A DNA stretch of 64,000 nucleotides from DATKXO01 sp035528995 (GCA_035528995.1 DATKXO010000466.1:1-64000); one strand, 5' to 3'. Shown: positions 1 to 9,506, counted from the first letter of the stretch. Translations and numbers: made by a program. Notes: generated from the sequence alone by a model not told the origin.

Positions 1-1071
1 GCGGCCATCGATCCGCACAACGAACGGATCTTCGCCGACCAACTCCGCTGTGCGGCCGCGGAGCTTCCCATTTCACCGGACGACGAGGCCTACTTCGGCC
101 CGGGCGTGACGGAACGTTGCGCAACCCTCGCGGCCGAGCAGTCGGGCGACGAATCCTGGTACCGCTTCGAGTCGGGCGACACCTACCGCTTCCAGCTCAC
201 CAGCGGCGCCCTGCCGCACCACGGCGTCGATCTACGCATGATCGGCCACGAGACCTTCACCATCGTCGACACCAGTGGGCCCGATGCGCCCCGCACCATC
301 GGCAACATCGACTCCATCTCCGCGTTGGAACTGGTCTACCCCAACGCGATCTACCTCCACGAAGGGCGGAACTACCTGGTACGCGAGCTGGACTACGACG
401 GTAAGATCGCCCGCGTCGAGCCCACCGACGTCGACTACTACACCCAGGTCGTCCTCTCCTCGCAGGCCCGGATCATCGACACCGACCGACACGAGGAGTT
501 CAACGGCGGCACCAAGTCCTTCGGACGCCTGGACGTCTCATGGCAGTCGGTCGCCTTCAAGAAGATCAAGTACTACACCCTGGAGAACATCGGGCAGGAA
601 ACCCTGGACCTCCCGGCTCTGACCATCCCCACCACCGGCCTGTGGGCCGTCCCGCCGCAGGCGGCTATGCTGGACCTCGCCCGCACTGGGCACAAGCCCA
701 TCGACGGGCTGGTCGGCGTCCGCAACCTGCTGCTCGTCACGCTGCCCATGCTGGCCATGTGTGATCGGCGAGACGTCTCCGGCCTGGTGGACTCCTCCAA
801 TCTCGGCACACCGGCCGCCTTCCTGTACGACCGCTACGTCGGCGGCCTGGGATACGCCGAGAAGGGCTATCGCTTCTTTGGTGAGCTGCTGGGGTTCTGC
901 CGAGAACTGGTCGAGGAGTGCCCCTGCCGGGAGGGCTGCCCCTCTTGCGTCGGCCTGGCCAACGTCCGCCCGCCGCTGCACTACGACCCCGACCTGTCCG
1001 GCGGTTGCGCCATCCCCGACAAGGCCGCCGCGCAACTCCTCCTGAAACTGTGGCTCAAACCGCCGCGGTAG
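1..1071 (+). CDS. DEAD/DEAH-box helicase C-terminal part with DUF1998 (MrfA/YprA-like), 5' truncated
   Basis: The frame is open from base 1, so the start and the helicase core lie outside the window. The first in-frame start (GTG at 106) is internal. The visible part ends with the DUF1998 zinc-binding module: a four-cysteine cluster of form CxCxxxCxxC (ECPCREGCPSC, near base 920) followed by a conserved tail. The early segment, with a run resembling LRCAAAELPI, matches the region after the helicase core in MrfA/YprA-type superfamily 2 helicases, which translocate 3'-5' on DNA and are linked to repair of bulky lesions in Bacillus. Function here is inferred from family only. It converges with the sulfatase-like gene, with five bases between the two stops. 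Confidence 0.85.
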   Translation, partial: AAIDPHNERIFADQLRCAAAELPISPDDEAYFGPGVTERCATLAAEQSGDESWYRFESGDTYRFQLTSGALPHHGVDLRMIGHETFTIVDTSGPDAPRTIGNIDSISALELVYPNAIYLHEGRNYLVRELDYDGKIARVEPTDVDYYTQVVLSSQARIIDTDRHEEFNGGTKSFGRLDVSWQSVAFKKIKYYTLENIGQETLDLPALTIPTTGLWAVPPQAAMLDLARTGHKPIDGLVGVRNLLLVTLPMLAMCDRRDVSGLVDSSNLGTPAAFLYDRYVGGLGYAEKGYRFFGELLGFCRELVEECPCREGCPSCVGLANVRPPLHYDPDLSGGCAIPDKAAAQLLLKLWLKPPR

Positions 1072-1076
1072 GGGAG

Positions 1077-2573
1077 TCACTCCTCCGACGGCTGCTCCGC
1101 GTCGTCTTCTTCCTCCGGGAGTTGAAGGTACCCCAGCGACGCCAGGTGCTCGATCTCCTCCTGGGTGAGAACCGGAGACTTCGAGGTGACGGCCTCGGTG
1201 GCCATCGCCCGGATGACCAGCTTCACCTCCTCCACCATGCGGTCGCGTTGTTCCGGCGCCCGCTCGGCCAGGTCGATCAATTCGCCCGGATCGTTCCGCA
1301 CGTCGAACAACTGCACCTCCGCGGGGGCGAAGCTGCGGATCAGTTTCATGCCGCCCTCGCGCCAGGCCTCGCGTCGCCACCCCCAGAAGTTCCCCTCGCT
1401 GAGCACCGGCCGGTCGTCCTCCTCGCGCCCCTGCATCAACGGCATCAGGCTCTGCCCGACGAAGTCGGGGTCGGCCTCCACGCCGGTCAGTTCGCACAGC
1501 GTCGGCGCCACGTCGATCTGCCGGACCGTCGTACTGACCGTGGCCCGCGTCTTGACATTGGGCGCCCTCATCAGCAGTGGAACGTGCAGGAGTTCGTCGA
1601 AATGGGTGTGCCCGTGCTCGAACCCGCCGTGCTCGAAAAACTCCTCGCCGTGGTCGGCCGTGATCACCACCACGGTCTCATCGTCCAGCCCCTGTTGCGA
1701 GATGCCTTCGAGCAGTCGCCCGACCTCGGCGTCGACGTAGGCCACTTCCCCGTTGTACAGCTTCTTCAGACGCTCGACGCGCCCGCGGTCCAGCCTCAGC
1801 CGCCCGGCGCGAAGGGCGTTCATCTCCCGGATCGTCCCGAACAGATAGCCCGTCGAGTCACGGTCGCGCTCGTCGGCGAATCGTTCCCGGAACACCGCCG
1901 GCGGGTCGTAGACCAGGTGGGCGTCGAAGTAGTGGACCATCAACAGGAACGGCCCGTCACCGTGTTGTTCCAGCCAGGCCAGGGCGGCGTCGGTGGTGGG
2001 CTCGGCCCGGCGGACTTTGACGTTGGTGGCAGGCGCGTCGGCGTCCACCGTGTCGAAGCCCTGGGTCATACCCAGCCGCTCGGTCAGAAACAGCACGTTG
2101 ACGATGGCGTGCGTTGCTACGCCGGCGCGTTGGAACACCTCGCCCAGGGTAACCGCCTCGGGCGGCAGCATCTGGAACTGCGGGAGCTGTCCCCCCGCAC
2201 CGTGCTGCCGTGGATGTTGCGAGGTCAGAAGCGATGCGATCGACGGCAGTGTCCACGGCGCGTGCGCGAAGGCCTGCTCGAACCGCACCGCCCCGCGGGC
2301 GAACTCGTCGATGTTCGGGGTCAGCCCCAGCGCGTTCCCGTAACAACCCAGGCGGTCCGCGCGAACCGTGTCCAGCACGATCAGGATGACCTTCCTGGCC
2401 GGCGGCCGCGACTCCGGCTCGGACGGCGACTCGCTGCGCAGCGACCGGTAACCCAGGGCCAGCACGATACCGACCAGCACAATGACGACGACGACGCCAC
2501 CTCGCTTCAAGGGGAGTCTCCGCAAAGCCTCAGGGGGCAACGGGACTGACCGGATGCCGTCCCGCCGCGACAT
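1077..2573 (-). CDS. Membrane-anchored sulfatase-like hydrolase lacking the formylglycine cysteine
   Basis: A 498-residue alkaline-phosphatase-superfamily protein. A short basic N-terminus is followed by one membrane helix (residues about 24-42), placing the catalytic domain outside the cytoplasm. The metal-binding start reads LIVLDTVRADRLGCYG and a later metal motif reads ITADHGEEFFEHGG, with further histidines in HGHTHFDELLHVPL. The nucleophile segment is TLPSIASLLTSQHP, aligned with the sulfatase CxPSRxxLLTG signature. The Cys is Thr and the Arg is Ile, so formylglycine maturation is not possible. This is the common 'LDTxRAD...WTLPS' branch annotated as sulfatase but of unknown substrate. 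It could equally be a phosphodiesterase or phosphotransferase using Thr, as LtaS-type enzymes do. Confidence 0.85.
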   Translation of the reverse strand: MSRRDGIRSVPLPPEALRRLPLKRGGVVVVIVLVGIVLALGYRSLRSESPSEPESRPPARKVILIVLDTVRADRLGCYGNALGLTPNIDEFARGAVRFEQAFAHAPWTLPSIASLLTSQHPRQHGAGGQLPQFQMLPPEAVTLGEVFQRAGVATHAIVNVLFLTERLGMTQGFDTVDADAPATNVKVRRAEPTTDAALAWLEQHGDGPFLLMVHYFDAHLVYDPPAVFRERFADERDRDSTGYLFGTIREMNALRAGRLRLDRGRVERLKKLYNGEVAYVDAEVGRLLEGISQQGLDDETVVVITADHGEEFFEHGGFEHGHTHFDELLHVPLLMRAPNVKTRATVSTTVRQIDVAPTLCELTGVEADPDFVGQSLMPLMQGREEDDRPVLSEGNFWGWRREAWREGGMKLIRSFAPAEVQLFDVRNDPGELIDLAERAPEQRDRMVEEVKLVIRAMATEAVTSKSPVLTQEEIEHLASLGYLQLPEEEDDAEQPSEE

Positions 2574-2694
2574 GGGGCGAGCGAACAGACCATCGCAGTT
2601 GCACGCGGCATCCTAGACGGATTATCGCCCGATGTCAGCGCTGCATTGAACCGGGCCCGGTCCGGGCGGCTACCAGCCCGAGGTGTGTTATCGG

Positions 2695-3885
2695 TCAGCG
2701 TTGGGGACGCTCGCTGAGCGTGACCTGCAAGGCCATCGTCCGCCCGCCGCGCCAGATCTTCAGCGACATCGCGCTTCCAGGGGCCGTCCGCGCCAGCGTC
2801 TCCATGAACGGCGGGATTTCCTTCTGCTGAACGCCGTCGATTTCCAGGATCACGTCGTCTGCCCGCAAACCTGCCTCCGCGGCGGCGCTGTTCGGGACCA
2901 CCCGGGCCACAATGATGCCCGACGATTCCTCCCATCCGAGTTCAGCCGCTAACTCGGGTGCCTCGGCCACCGCTACAGGGAGAACGCCCAGGAACCCGCG
3001 CTTGACCTTCTCGCCGCGTACCAGGGCCGGCAGGACCTCGGCCACCCGTGACGCGGGTATCGCAAAACCCACGCCGTCGTATCGACCCGTCAGCGTGGCG
3101 ATGGCCGTGTTCACGCCCACCACTTCACCACGCAGGTTGACCAACGGCCCGCCGCTGTTGCCCGGGTTGATCACCGCATCGGTCTGCAGGAAACCCTGGT
3201 ACACCGCGCCTTGCACGCTGACCCTGGAACGCCCCCGCCCGCTGATGATCCCCCGGCTCACCGAGCCGGCCAGCCCGAACGGATTGCCCAGAGCGAACAC
3301 GTCGTCGCCCACCCCCACTTGCCCGCTGTCTGCCAGAGGCAGTTCGTGCAACCGGTCCGCATCGATCCCGATCAGGGCCAGATCCGTGTCCGGGTCCGTG
3401 CCCACCACGCGGGCCTGTTCCTCCCGTCCGTCGGAGAGCATCACCCGGATGGTCTGCGCGCCCTCGATTACGTGGTAGTTGGTCAGGACCAGCCCTTCCT
3501 CGGCGTCTATGACAAACCCGCTCCCGACACCGATCTGCGGCCCCACGTGCTCCTCCAGCCAGCGCCGGGCCTCGTCGCGGCCTTCCCCGTCCTCCGGCCC
3601 GTCCCAGCCCTCGAGCAGCCGTTCGACCATCGACGCCGAACTCTGCCCCTCGGACGTGATGGACACGACGGCCGGCAGCGTCAACTGGGCCACCTCCCGC
3701 GCCGGCAGCGACGCACGGGCGACCTCCTCGGCCGACGGCATCGCCTCCCGCAAGGCCCGCAGCCGCCCTTTCTCCACCGTGTAGGCCATGTGGCTCAGCA
3801 GGTCCGTCTGCAGCAGCACGAAGATGCCCGCAAACGTGATCACGAAGATCAATCCGAACTGTCTGACGATACTGCGATTGCTCAT
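2695..3885 (-). CDS. HtrA/DegS-like serine protease with one PDZ domain
   Basis: A 396-residue trypsin-like (S1C) protease for protein quality control outside the cytoplasm. I start it at the ATG at 3885, because the membrane anchor (residues 10-27) then lies at the N-terminus. The frame stays open upstream but without family character. The catalytic triad is visible: His138 in LTNYHVIEGA, Asp168 in DPDTDLALIGID, Ser244 in NPGNSGGPLVNL. A single PDZ domain fills roughly residues 300-396, including SSGIIVARVVPNSAAAEAGL. The single anchor and single PDZ resemble DegS rather than the two-PDZ DegP. Residues 85-115 form an acidic insertion before the protease domain. No anti-sigma substrate is adjacent, so a DegS-like signalling role is only a possibility. 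Confidence 0.93.
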   Translation of the reverse strand: MSNRSIVRQFGLIFVITFAGIFVLLQTDLLSHMAYTVEKGRLRALREAMPSAEEVARASLPAREVAQLTLPAVVSITSEGQSSASMVERLLEGWDGPEDGEGRDEARRWLEEHVGPQIGVGSGFVIDAEEGLVLTNYHVIEGAQTIRVMLSDGREEQARVVGTDPDTDLALIGIDADRLHELPLADSGQVGVGDDVFALGNPFGLAGSVSRGIISGRGRSRVSVQGAVYQGFLQTDAVINPGNSGGPLVNLRGEVVGVNTAIATLTGRYDGVGFAIPASRVAEVLPALVRGEKVKRGFLGVLPVAVAEAPELAAELGWEESSGIIVARVVPNSAAAEAGLRADDVILEIDGVQQKEIPPFMETLARTAPGSAMSLKIWRGGRTMALQVTLSERPQR

Positions 3886-3995
3886 GAATTCGCACCACGC
3901 TCTGCGACGCTGCCGGTCGTGACCGGCCACTCCGGCCCCGACGTGCCCTATTTTAGCGCACGGCCCCGCGCCGGACCAGTTGTCCGAAGTTGTAG

Positions 3996-4670
3996 CTAGA
4001 ACGTTACGATCAGGTTGTCGTGTCCGGGAATGATGATATCGCCGATCTCGACGATGTCCGTGAACGACTCGCGGGCCTGGGCCGGGTCGACCGACCGCTC
4101 GTACACACGACCGGCCTCCAGGTGACCGCGAGTCAGCACGGCGTCGCCCGCCACCACGATCGTCTTTACCGCGGCGATCAGAAGACCGCACGATCCGACC
4201 GTCGGGCCGGGGCAGGGAAACAGATGCACCGTCGGCGTCAGCCGCTCCGGCGCCGCCTTGGTGCGACCGGCGATGGCCAGTTCCTGCTCGATTTCCATCG
4301 GCGAGGATTCGGCCTCCGGCTCCGGCCCTTCGACCTCTTCAAGTGCCTTGGTCAGGCGGGCGATGACGGCCGCTCGCTCCGCTTCGCCGAGCAGCCATTC
4401 CGCGTCTTCAAACAGCGGCAGGGCCCGGCGATGAACCGGCAGGAAACTGGTCAGGAAAACGGTGTCGATCTGGCCGGGCTTCAGACCGCAACGCTCGTCC
4501 AGCCGGTGGGCCAGCAGTTCCGCCGGCGCGGATGGGTCCACCAGAATCGTGCGCCCGCCGTCGCGGATCAGCGTCGTCGTGGCGTGGGCGGCCCGCACCC
4601 GACCCCGCTCGTTCCAGAACGGGTTGGCGCTCAACGTCCCGATGCTGATCACGTCAACCGTGCAACTCAT
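3996..4670 (-). CDS. Metallo-beta-lactamase-fold protein with a degenerate metal site
   Basis: About 224 residues. I prefer the ATG at 4670, because the fold begins directly after it (VDVISIGTLSAN); an in-frame ATG at 4718 adds 16 residues. The strand order, the late GDAVLT segment and the final IPGHDN segment are those of the metallo-beta-lactamase superfamily. However, the hallmark HxHxDH motif is replaced by TSFLPVHRRALPLF. Only one His of that motif, the Asp of GDAVLT and the last His remain, so a standard two-zinc hydrolase centre is unlikely. A roughly 45-residue acidic segment (EEVEGPEPEAESS) interrupts the middle. Substrate unknown; the protein may be a non-catalytic or mononuclear member. 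Confidence 0.7.
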   Translation of the reverse strand: MSCTVDVISIGTLSANPFWNERGRVRAAHATTTLIRDGGRTILVDPSAPAELLAHRLDERCGLKPGQIDTVFLTSFLPVHRRALPLFEDAEWLLGEAERAAVIARLTKALEEVEGPEPEAESSPMEIEQELAIAGRTKAAPERLTPTVHLFPCPGPTVGSCGLLIAAVKTIVVAGDAVLTRGHLEAGRVYERSVDPAQARESFTDIVEIGDIIIPGHDNLIVTF

Positions 4671-4807
4671 GACGCCCACACTGTAGCTGTACCGTCTGTG
4701 GGGCACAAACCGTCCCATCCCCCAGGGCTTGACACGGCCGCGGCTATGGAGAAAAGGGGGACGATTCGAAGGCGTGCGACGTAACCCTAGGGCTCCATGA
4801 GGCCGCG

Positions 4808-6133
4808 ATGCTCGACATCAGATTCATCCGCCAGAACGCCGACCTGATCAAGCAGGCCGCCGCTAGCAAACGCATCGACTGCGAAGTCGATCGGCTGCTT
4901 GAGGTGGACCGCCAGCGCGTCGAGGTGCAGCAACAGCTCGAGGCCCTGGCCACCCGGTCCCGCGAAGGCGGCGAGCAACTGGCCCTGTACCGCAACCCCA
5001 AGTCCGACTGGTACAAGCGGGCCGTCGAGGGCGGCTTGAGCAAGGAGAACATCGCGGCCAAGGCTCGCGAAATCCAGGCCGAACTCAACGCCTGCAAGAC
5101 CCGTCGTAGGGAGCTGGAAGAGCGCGAGAAGCCCATCATTGAGGACTTCGATCGGCTCATGCTGCTCATCCCCCAGCCGCCGCACCCCGACGTGCCCGTG
5201 GGCCGGGATGAGACCGACAACGTCGAGCTGCGCAAGTGGGGCGAAATCCGGCAGTTTGACTTCGAGCCCAAGGACCACGTCCAGCTCGGCGCCGACCTGG
5301 GCATCATCGACATCGAGCGCGGCGTGCGCCTGGCCGGCTCGCGGAACTATGTCCTGTGCGGCGACGGAGCGCTGCTGCATCAGGCGGTCCTGCGTATGGC
5401 CTTTGACATGATGGTCCAGCGCGGCTTCGTGCCCATGAGCGTCCCGGTCCTCGTCCGCGAGGAAGTCATGTACGGCACCGGCTACTTCCCCGTCGGGCGC
5501 GACCAGGCCTACATCTGCGAGCGCGACGGCCTCTCGCTGGTGGGCACGGCCGAGGTGCCGCTCACCGCTTACCACGGCGACGAGATCCTGGCCGAGGACG
5601 ACCTGCCCATCAAGCTCGTCGCCCAGAGCACCTGCTTCCGCCGAGAGGCCGGCGCCGGCGGCAAGGACACCTACGGCCTGTACCGCATCCACCTCTTCGA
5701 CAAGGTCGAGCAGGTCATCATCTGTCGCAACGACGAGGACGTCAGCCGCGAGCACCACGACGAAATCCTGGCCAACGCCGAGGACGTCGTGCGGACCCTC
5801 GAGCTGCCCTATCGCGTGGTCAACGTCTGCACCGGCGACCTCGGCCAGGGCCAGGTGCAGAAGTTCGACATCGAGACCTGGATGCCCTCGCGGAACAGCT
5901 ACGGCGAGACGCACTCGGCCTCCCGCTTCCACGAGTTCCAGGCCCGGCGCCTCAAGCTCCGCTACCGCGACAACAACCGCAAGGTCCGCTACTGCCACAC
6001 GCTGAACAACACGGTGATCGCCTCGCCCCGCGTCCTGATCTCCCTGCTCGAGCTCAACCAGAACGCAGACGGCACCGTGACCATCCCCTCGGCCCTCCGC
6101 CCCTACCTGAACGGCCGAGAACGGATCGGGTAA
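4808..6133 (+). CDS. serS: Seryl-tRNA synthetase
   Basis: A 441-residue class II aminoacyl-tRNA synthetase that charges tRNA-Ser (and tRNA-Sec) with serine. Residues 1-110 are the N-terminal coiled coil that grips the tRNA long arm (heptads through QLEALATRSRE and AKAREIQAEL). The catalytic domain carries TAEVPLTAYH, motif 2 (FRREAGAGGKDTYGLYR, near residue 277) and motif 3 near residue 397. Motif 3 reads HTLNNTVIASPRVLISLLEL, where most bacteria have a glycine-rich LNGSxLAxxR form; the essential Arg is kept. The start ATG at 4808 gives the usual MLDIRFIRQN opening of the family. Confidence 0.97.
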   Translation: MLDIRFIRQNADLIKQAAASKRIDCEVDRLLEVDRQRVEVQQQLEALATRSREGGEQLALYRNPKSDWYKRAVEGGLSKENIAAKAREIQAELNACKTRRRELEEREKPIIEDFDRLMLLIPQPPHPDVPVGRDETDNVELRKWGEIRQFDFEPKDHVQLGADLGIIDIERGVRLAGSRNYVLCGDGALLHQAVLRMAFDMMVQRGFVPMSVPVLVREEVMYGTGYFPVGRDQAYICERDGLSLVGTAEVPLTAYHGDEILAEDDLPIKLVAQSTCFRREAGAGGKDTYGLYRIHLFDKVEQVIICRNDEDVSREHHDEILANAEDVVRTLELPYRVVNVCTGDLGQGQVQKFDIETWMPSRNSYGETHSASRFHEFQARRLKLRYRDNNRKVRYCHTLNNTVIASPRVLISLLELNQNADGTVTIPSALRPYLNGRERIG

Positions 6134-6619
6134 ATAAAGGGCAAGATGCTCGCAGGGTGTAGGGTGGGCGCGTGCTCTCCACACGAGCATTCGCTTCGCG
6201 CGGGCGATGGTCTGTGACCGGCGCCCTCGCCCTCTGCATCGAGACGCGCCGTGCAAGGGGCCGGCAGAGGGGCCGACTTCGGCGGCCGCGTGCCCAACGC
6301 TGATGCTTGTTTTGCCCCGAAGGGACGGGTGCCGGCCCGGAGGGCCGGCGGAATGTGGCCACGGGTGGAGCACGGTCAGCATGGGCGAAGCCCACCCGCC
6401 GATGGGCGGGCGAAGCGCAACCCGTGGAAGCCGTCGTTGAGGAAGTCCGCCCCGGAGCGGGCGGCGGAATCCAGCCGCGGGTGAAACACGGGCGCCATGG
6501 ACGACGCCCAACCCGGGGAACACTTCATTCACCCGCCCGACATGTCACGTACCCGGCCGGTCGAGCCCCGTCCTCCCAAGGTGGCCCGCCGTCATCACCC
6601 CCGGTAGGATGACCGCGCC
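6134..6619. repeat. Intergenic stretch of clustered GC-rich hairpins, no gene seen
   Basis: No convincing reading frame. The stretch is packed with short palindromes. GCCGGCCC/GGGCCGGC (6331-6349) has a 3-base loop. GGGC-GAA-GCCC lies near 6383. CCCGCC/GGCGGG (6395-6410) has a 4-base loop. Two related modules appear, one around 6351-6430 (ACGGGTGGAGCACGG ... ACCCGTGGAA) and a more diverged one around 6468-6520 (GCGGGTGAAACACGGG ... AACCCGGGG). This resembles the mosaic palindromic repeats seen elsewhere in the window rather than a regulatory leader for the next gene. Confidence 0.5.
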
Positions 6620-9490
6620 ATGCGTCTTTGCGCCGCACTATGCCTGTGCATCGCAGCCGTCCCGCTCACCGGCTGCGCCTGGGGTCCTGCCGGCCGCCTC
6701 GACGTCTGGGCCGGCGAGGAGGTCTACGGCGGGCTCGACGCCGCCTCCGCCGGCCGCGTCACCGATCTCTACGACGCCCAGCAGGGTCGAATCACACTGG
6801 CCGGCGCCATCGACGAGACGCTCAGCTTCTGCCTCGTATTGTCCGCCAGAGACCGCACCATCAACGGCCTGACCGTCGAGCCCGGCGACCTGCGCAGCGG
6901 CGACGGGCGAATCCCCGCCAACGCCGTCACCCTCTATCGCGTGGATGAGGTCGAACTCGGCCCCTTGCCCGGCTGGCACATCCGCGGCATCGCTCCACAG
7001 CACCGCGTCTCCCGCGTCCCGGACGTGCTGATTCCCGTCAACGCCCCCAAAGGCGGCCTGCCCGCGAAGCTCTCCACCCGCGACCCACTCACGCTCTGGG
7101 TGGATATCCACATTCCCAAAGGCACGGCCCCAGGCACCTACCAGGGAGACCTGACCGCCACGGCCGGTGACGAGACCGTCCAGTCGATCGGCCTGCGCGT
7201 CACCGTCTGGCCCTTCGTGCTGCCCGAGCCCAATGTTGTCCTGCTGGCCGACCTCGATCACCAGAGCCTGTTCGCCCGTCACCTGACCGACGGCGGCCGG
7301 GCGGCTGCCCCTCTGCGCGAGTGGGGCGCCGGCCCGCAAGGCCCCCAGCTCGACGACCTGCTCTACACCACCTGCCGCCTGCTGTGGAGCCACCAGGTCA
7401 CGCCCCTGCTCACCAAACTCACGCCCGTCGTACAGATCGAAGGCGACGGCCAGGTCACCGTCGATTGGACCGACTACGATCGCGTCGTGGGTAGCCTCCT
7501 CAATGGTGAGGCGTTCCACGATCGCCGCCCTCTGCCGATGTGGCGCATCCCCTTCGACGAGTCCTTCCCGCCGCCGCCGGAACACGGCGCCTTGACCTCG
7601 CCGACCTACTCCAGGATGGCCCGCCAGTACCTCACCGCCTGCGCTCAACATTTTGCCGAGCGCGGCTGGCTCGACCGTTCCTTCGTCCGGCTGCCCTACG
7701 CCTCATCGCCGGGCGCGGAGGCCTACGCCGCGATCCGTCATTTCGGCCGGATCGCCCGCGGGGCCGATTCGCAACTGCGCACCCTGGCCGAGGTCTTCCC
7801 CCAGGACGCCGCACTCTACGGCTGGGAGGGCTTCGCCTGGGAGGACGTCGGCAGCTTCGTGGACATCTGGTCGCCACCGGCCCAGTTCTTCGACCCGGCC
7901 CGGATGCGACAGGAACGCATGCGCGGCAAGCACGCCTTCTGGCGGTTGGACCGACCTCCCTTCAGCGGCTCAATCGAGCAGTACGCCCGCCCGGCCGACG
8001 TCCGGGTCATCGCCTGGCAGGCCCGGGCCAACGGCATCGAGGCCGTCCAACTCGGACCGGCCGACCACTGGCCCGACGACCGCCGCGCGGTCACGCCGCA
8101 GGCATGCTGTGACAACAGAGTGGCACCGATCATCTATCCCGGCCGGTTCTGCGGCCTGTCGTCACCGATCCCCTCGGTCCGCCTCAAGCGACTGCGGCGA
8201 TCCATGCAGGACGCCGCCTACCTGACCCTGGCCTCTGAACTGGGCCTGGACCACCTGGCCTCGACCCTCACCGAGTCGCTCGCCCCGCGCGCCGGCGTCG
8301 CTGCCTACGGGGCCCACTTCGCCGACGGCGTCTGGGGAGGATGGACCGAAGACCCCGAGCTGTGGTCCGCCGCCCGCCGAATCCTGGCCGACGAGATCGT
8401 CCGCCGCGTCCGACGCGGACGCCTGGACGACGAGCCCGCCGCCGGTCGATCCGACCGCGCCGAAGACGTGGCCAACGCGGTCCAGTGGCGCCGCTTAATC
8501 GAATACACCCGCCGAGTCCTGATCGACGTGGACGGCGTCCGCGTCCGCCCGGTCGGGCCTGCCATGGCTGGCGCCGTCGAGGTCGCCATCGCCGTCACCG
8601 TGACCAATCGAACCCGCGCTCCCATCTCCGGACACCTGGCCTTCGAGGAACTGCCGCTGACCTGGACCGCCCAGACGCCGCAGGTCCCGCTGCCCGAGAT
8701 CGCCCCCCAGGCTTCCCGCCGCCTGACCCTGCGGGCAACCGCGGCCGTGCTGGAAACCGAGGCCGGCGCCGTCCGCTACCTGCCGCTGGTGCTGGAGACC
8801 TCCGAGCCCCGCACCTATCGCTTCTCCGCCCGCCTCTGCTCGTTGGCGGCTCATCCGCTCCGTGCTCCGTTGGCGGTGGACGGCGACCTGTCCGATTGGC
8901 CCATCGCGGTCGGCAACGCCGCCGAGGACTTCGTCCTCATCGTCGGCGAGGACGCCGAGAACCCACGCCTGCCTCAATCGCGCCCCACCCACGCCACCCG
9001 CTGTTTTGTGGCCACCGACGGCCAGGCCCTCTATTTCGGCTTCGACTGCGCCGTGGCCGACGGCGGTGCCCTCCCGCGACAACAGCGCAGTTTCGTGCGT
9101 TATGACGACGGTGTGCCCGTCGGCGACGAGCTGGTCGAGATCCTGATCGATCCGACCAACACCGGCACACGATCCACCTCGGACCTGTTCCACATCGGTG
9201 TCAAACCCTCCGGCTGGTCCTGCGAACGCGGCATCGGCACCGATCCGCCGACCGGCGCTCGGGCGCCCTGGGCGGCCGACGTCCGCGTGGCCGTCCGAGT
9301 CCACTCCGACCGATGGGCCGCTGAAGTGCGAGTCCCCCTGGATGCCTTCGGCGCCCGCCTGGGTCGCGGCACCGTCTGGGGTCTCAATCTCACCCGCTTC
9401 GACCAGCGCCAGCAGGAGTTCTCCAACTGGTCGGGCGCCGAGCAGAACGTCTACGACCCGCTGGCACTGGGCAACCTGGCGCTACCGTAG
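6620..9490 (+). CDS. Large secreted lipoprotein with glycoside-hydrolase-like (DUF4091) and CBM9-like domains
   Basis: A 956-residue protein with a lipoprotein signal (lipobox LTGC, Cys19), so probably anchored at the cell surface or in the periplasm. Residues about 20-200 are beta-rich and lead into a segment with the form of DUF4091-type glycoside-hydrolase-like proteins (DIHIPKGTAPGTYQGDL, VTVWPFVLPEPN). The middle, about 200-560, looks like a large alpha/beta catalytic-type domain rich in Trp and Asp. The C-terminal ~200 residues look like a family-9-type carbohydrate-binding module (VDGDLSDWPIA ... ATDGQALYFGFDCAVAD). I cannot assign catalytic residues or a substrate; a role in polysaccharide use is inferred from the domains. 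Confidence 0.75.
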   Translation: MRLCAALCLCIAAVPLTGCAWGPAGRLDVWAGEEVYGGLDAASAGRVTDLYDAQQGRITLAGAIDETLSFCLVLSARDRTINGLTVEPGDLRSGDGRIPANAVTLYRVDEVELGPLPGWHIRGIAPQHRVSRVPDVLIPVNAPKGGLPAKLSTRDPLTLWVDIHIPKGTAPGTYQGDLTATAGDETVQSIGLRVTVWPFVLPEPNVVLLADLDHQSLFARHLTDGGRAAAPLREWGAGPQGPQLDDLLYTTCRLLWSHQVTPLLTKLTPVVQIEGDGQVTVDWTDYDRVVGSLLNGEAFHDRRPLPMWRIPFDESFPPPPEHGALTSPTYSRMARQYLTACAQHFAERGWLDRSFVRLPYASSPGAEAYAAIRHFGRIARGADSQLRTLAEVFPQDAALYGWEGFAWEDVGSFVDIWSPPAQFFDPARMRQERMRGKHAFWRLDRPPFSGSIEQYARPADVRVIAWQARANGIEAVQLGPADHWPDDRRAVTPQACCDNRVAPIIYPGRFCGLSSPIPSVRLKRLRRSMQDAAYLTLASELGLDHLASTLTESLAPRAGVAAYGAHFADGVWGGWTEDPELWSAARRILADEIVRRVRRGRLDDEPAAGRSDRAEDVANAVQWRRLIEYTRRVLIDVDGVRVRPVGPAMAGAVEVAIAVTVTNRTRAPISGHLAFEELPLTWTAQTPQVPLPEIAPQASRRLTLRATAAVLETEAGAVRYLPLVLETSEPRTYRFSARLCSLAAHPLRAPLAVDGDLSDWPIAVGNAAEDFVLIVGEDAENPRLPQSRPTHATRCFVATDGQALYFGFDCAVADGGALPRQQRSFVRYDDGVPVGDELVEILIDPTNTGTRSTSDLFHIGVKPSGWSCERGIGTDPPTGARAPWAADVRVAVRVHSDRWAAEVRVPLDAFGARLGRGTVWGLNLTRFDQRQQEFSNWSGAEQNVYDPLALGNLALP

Positions 9491-9506
9491 CACAGACGTG
9501 GTTCGC

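Noticed and set aside
918..2549. Long plus-strand open frame (543 codons) antisense to the sulfatase-like gene
   Set aside because: The minus strand shows conserved catalytic motifs; the plus frame is Arg/Pro/His-rich shadow coding caused by high GC.
4787..6532. Minus-strand open frame (581 codons) antisense to serS
   Set aside because: The opposite strand is unambiguous seryl-tRNA synthetase; the shadow product is Ala/Val/Gly/Asp-rich without any family character.
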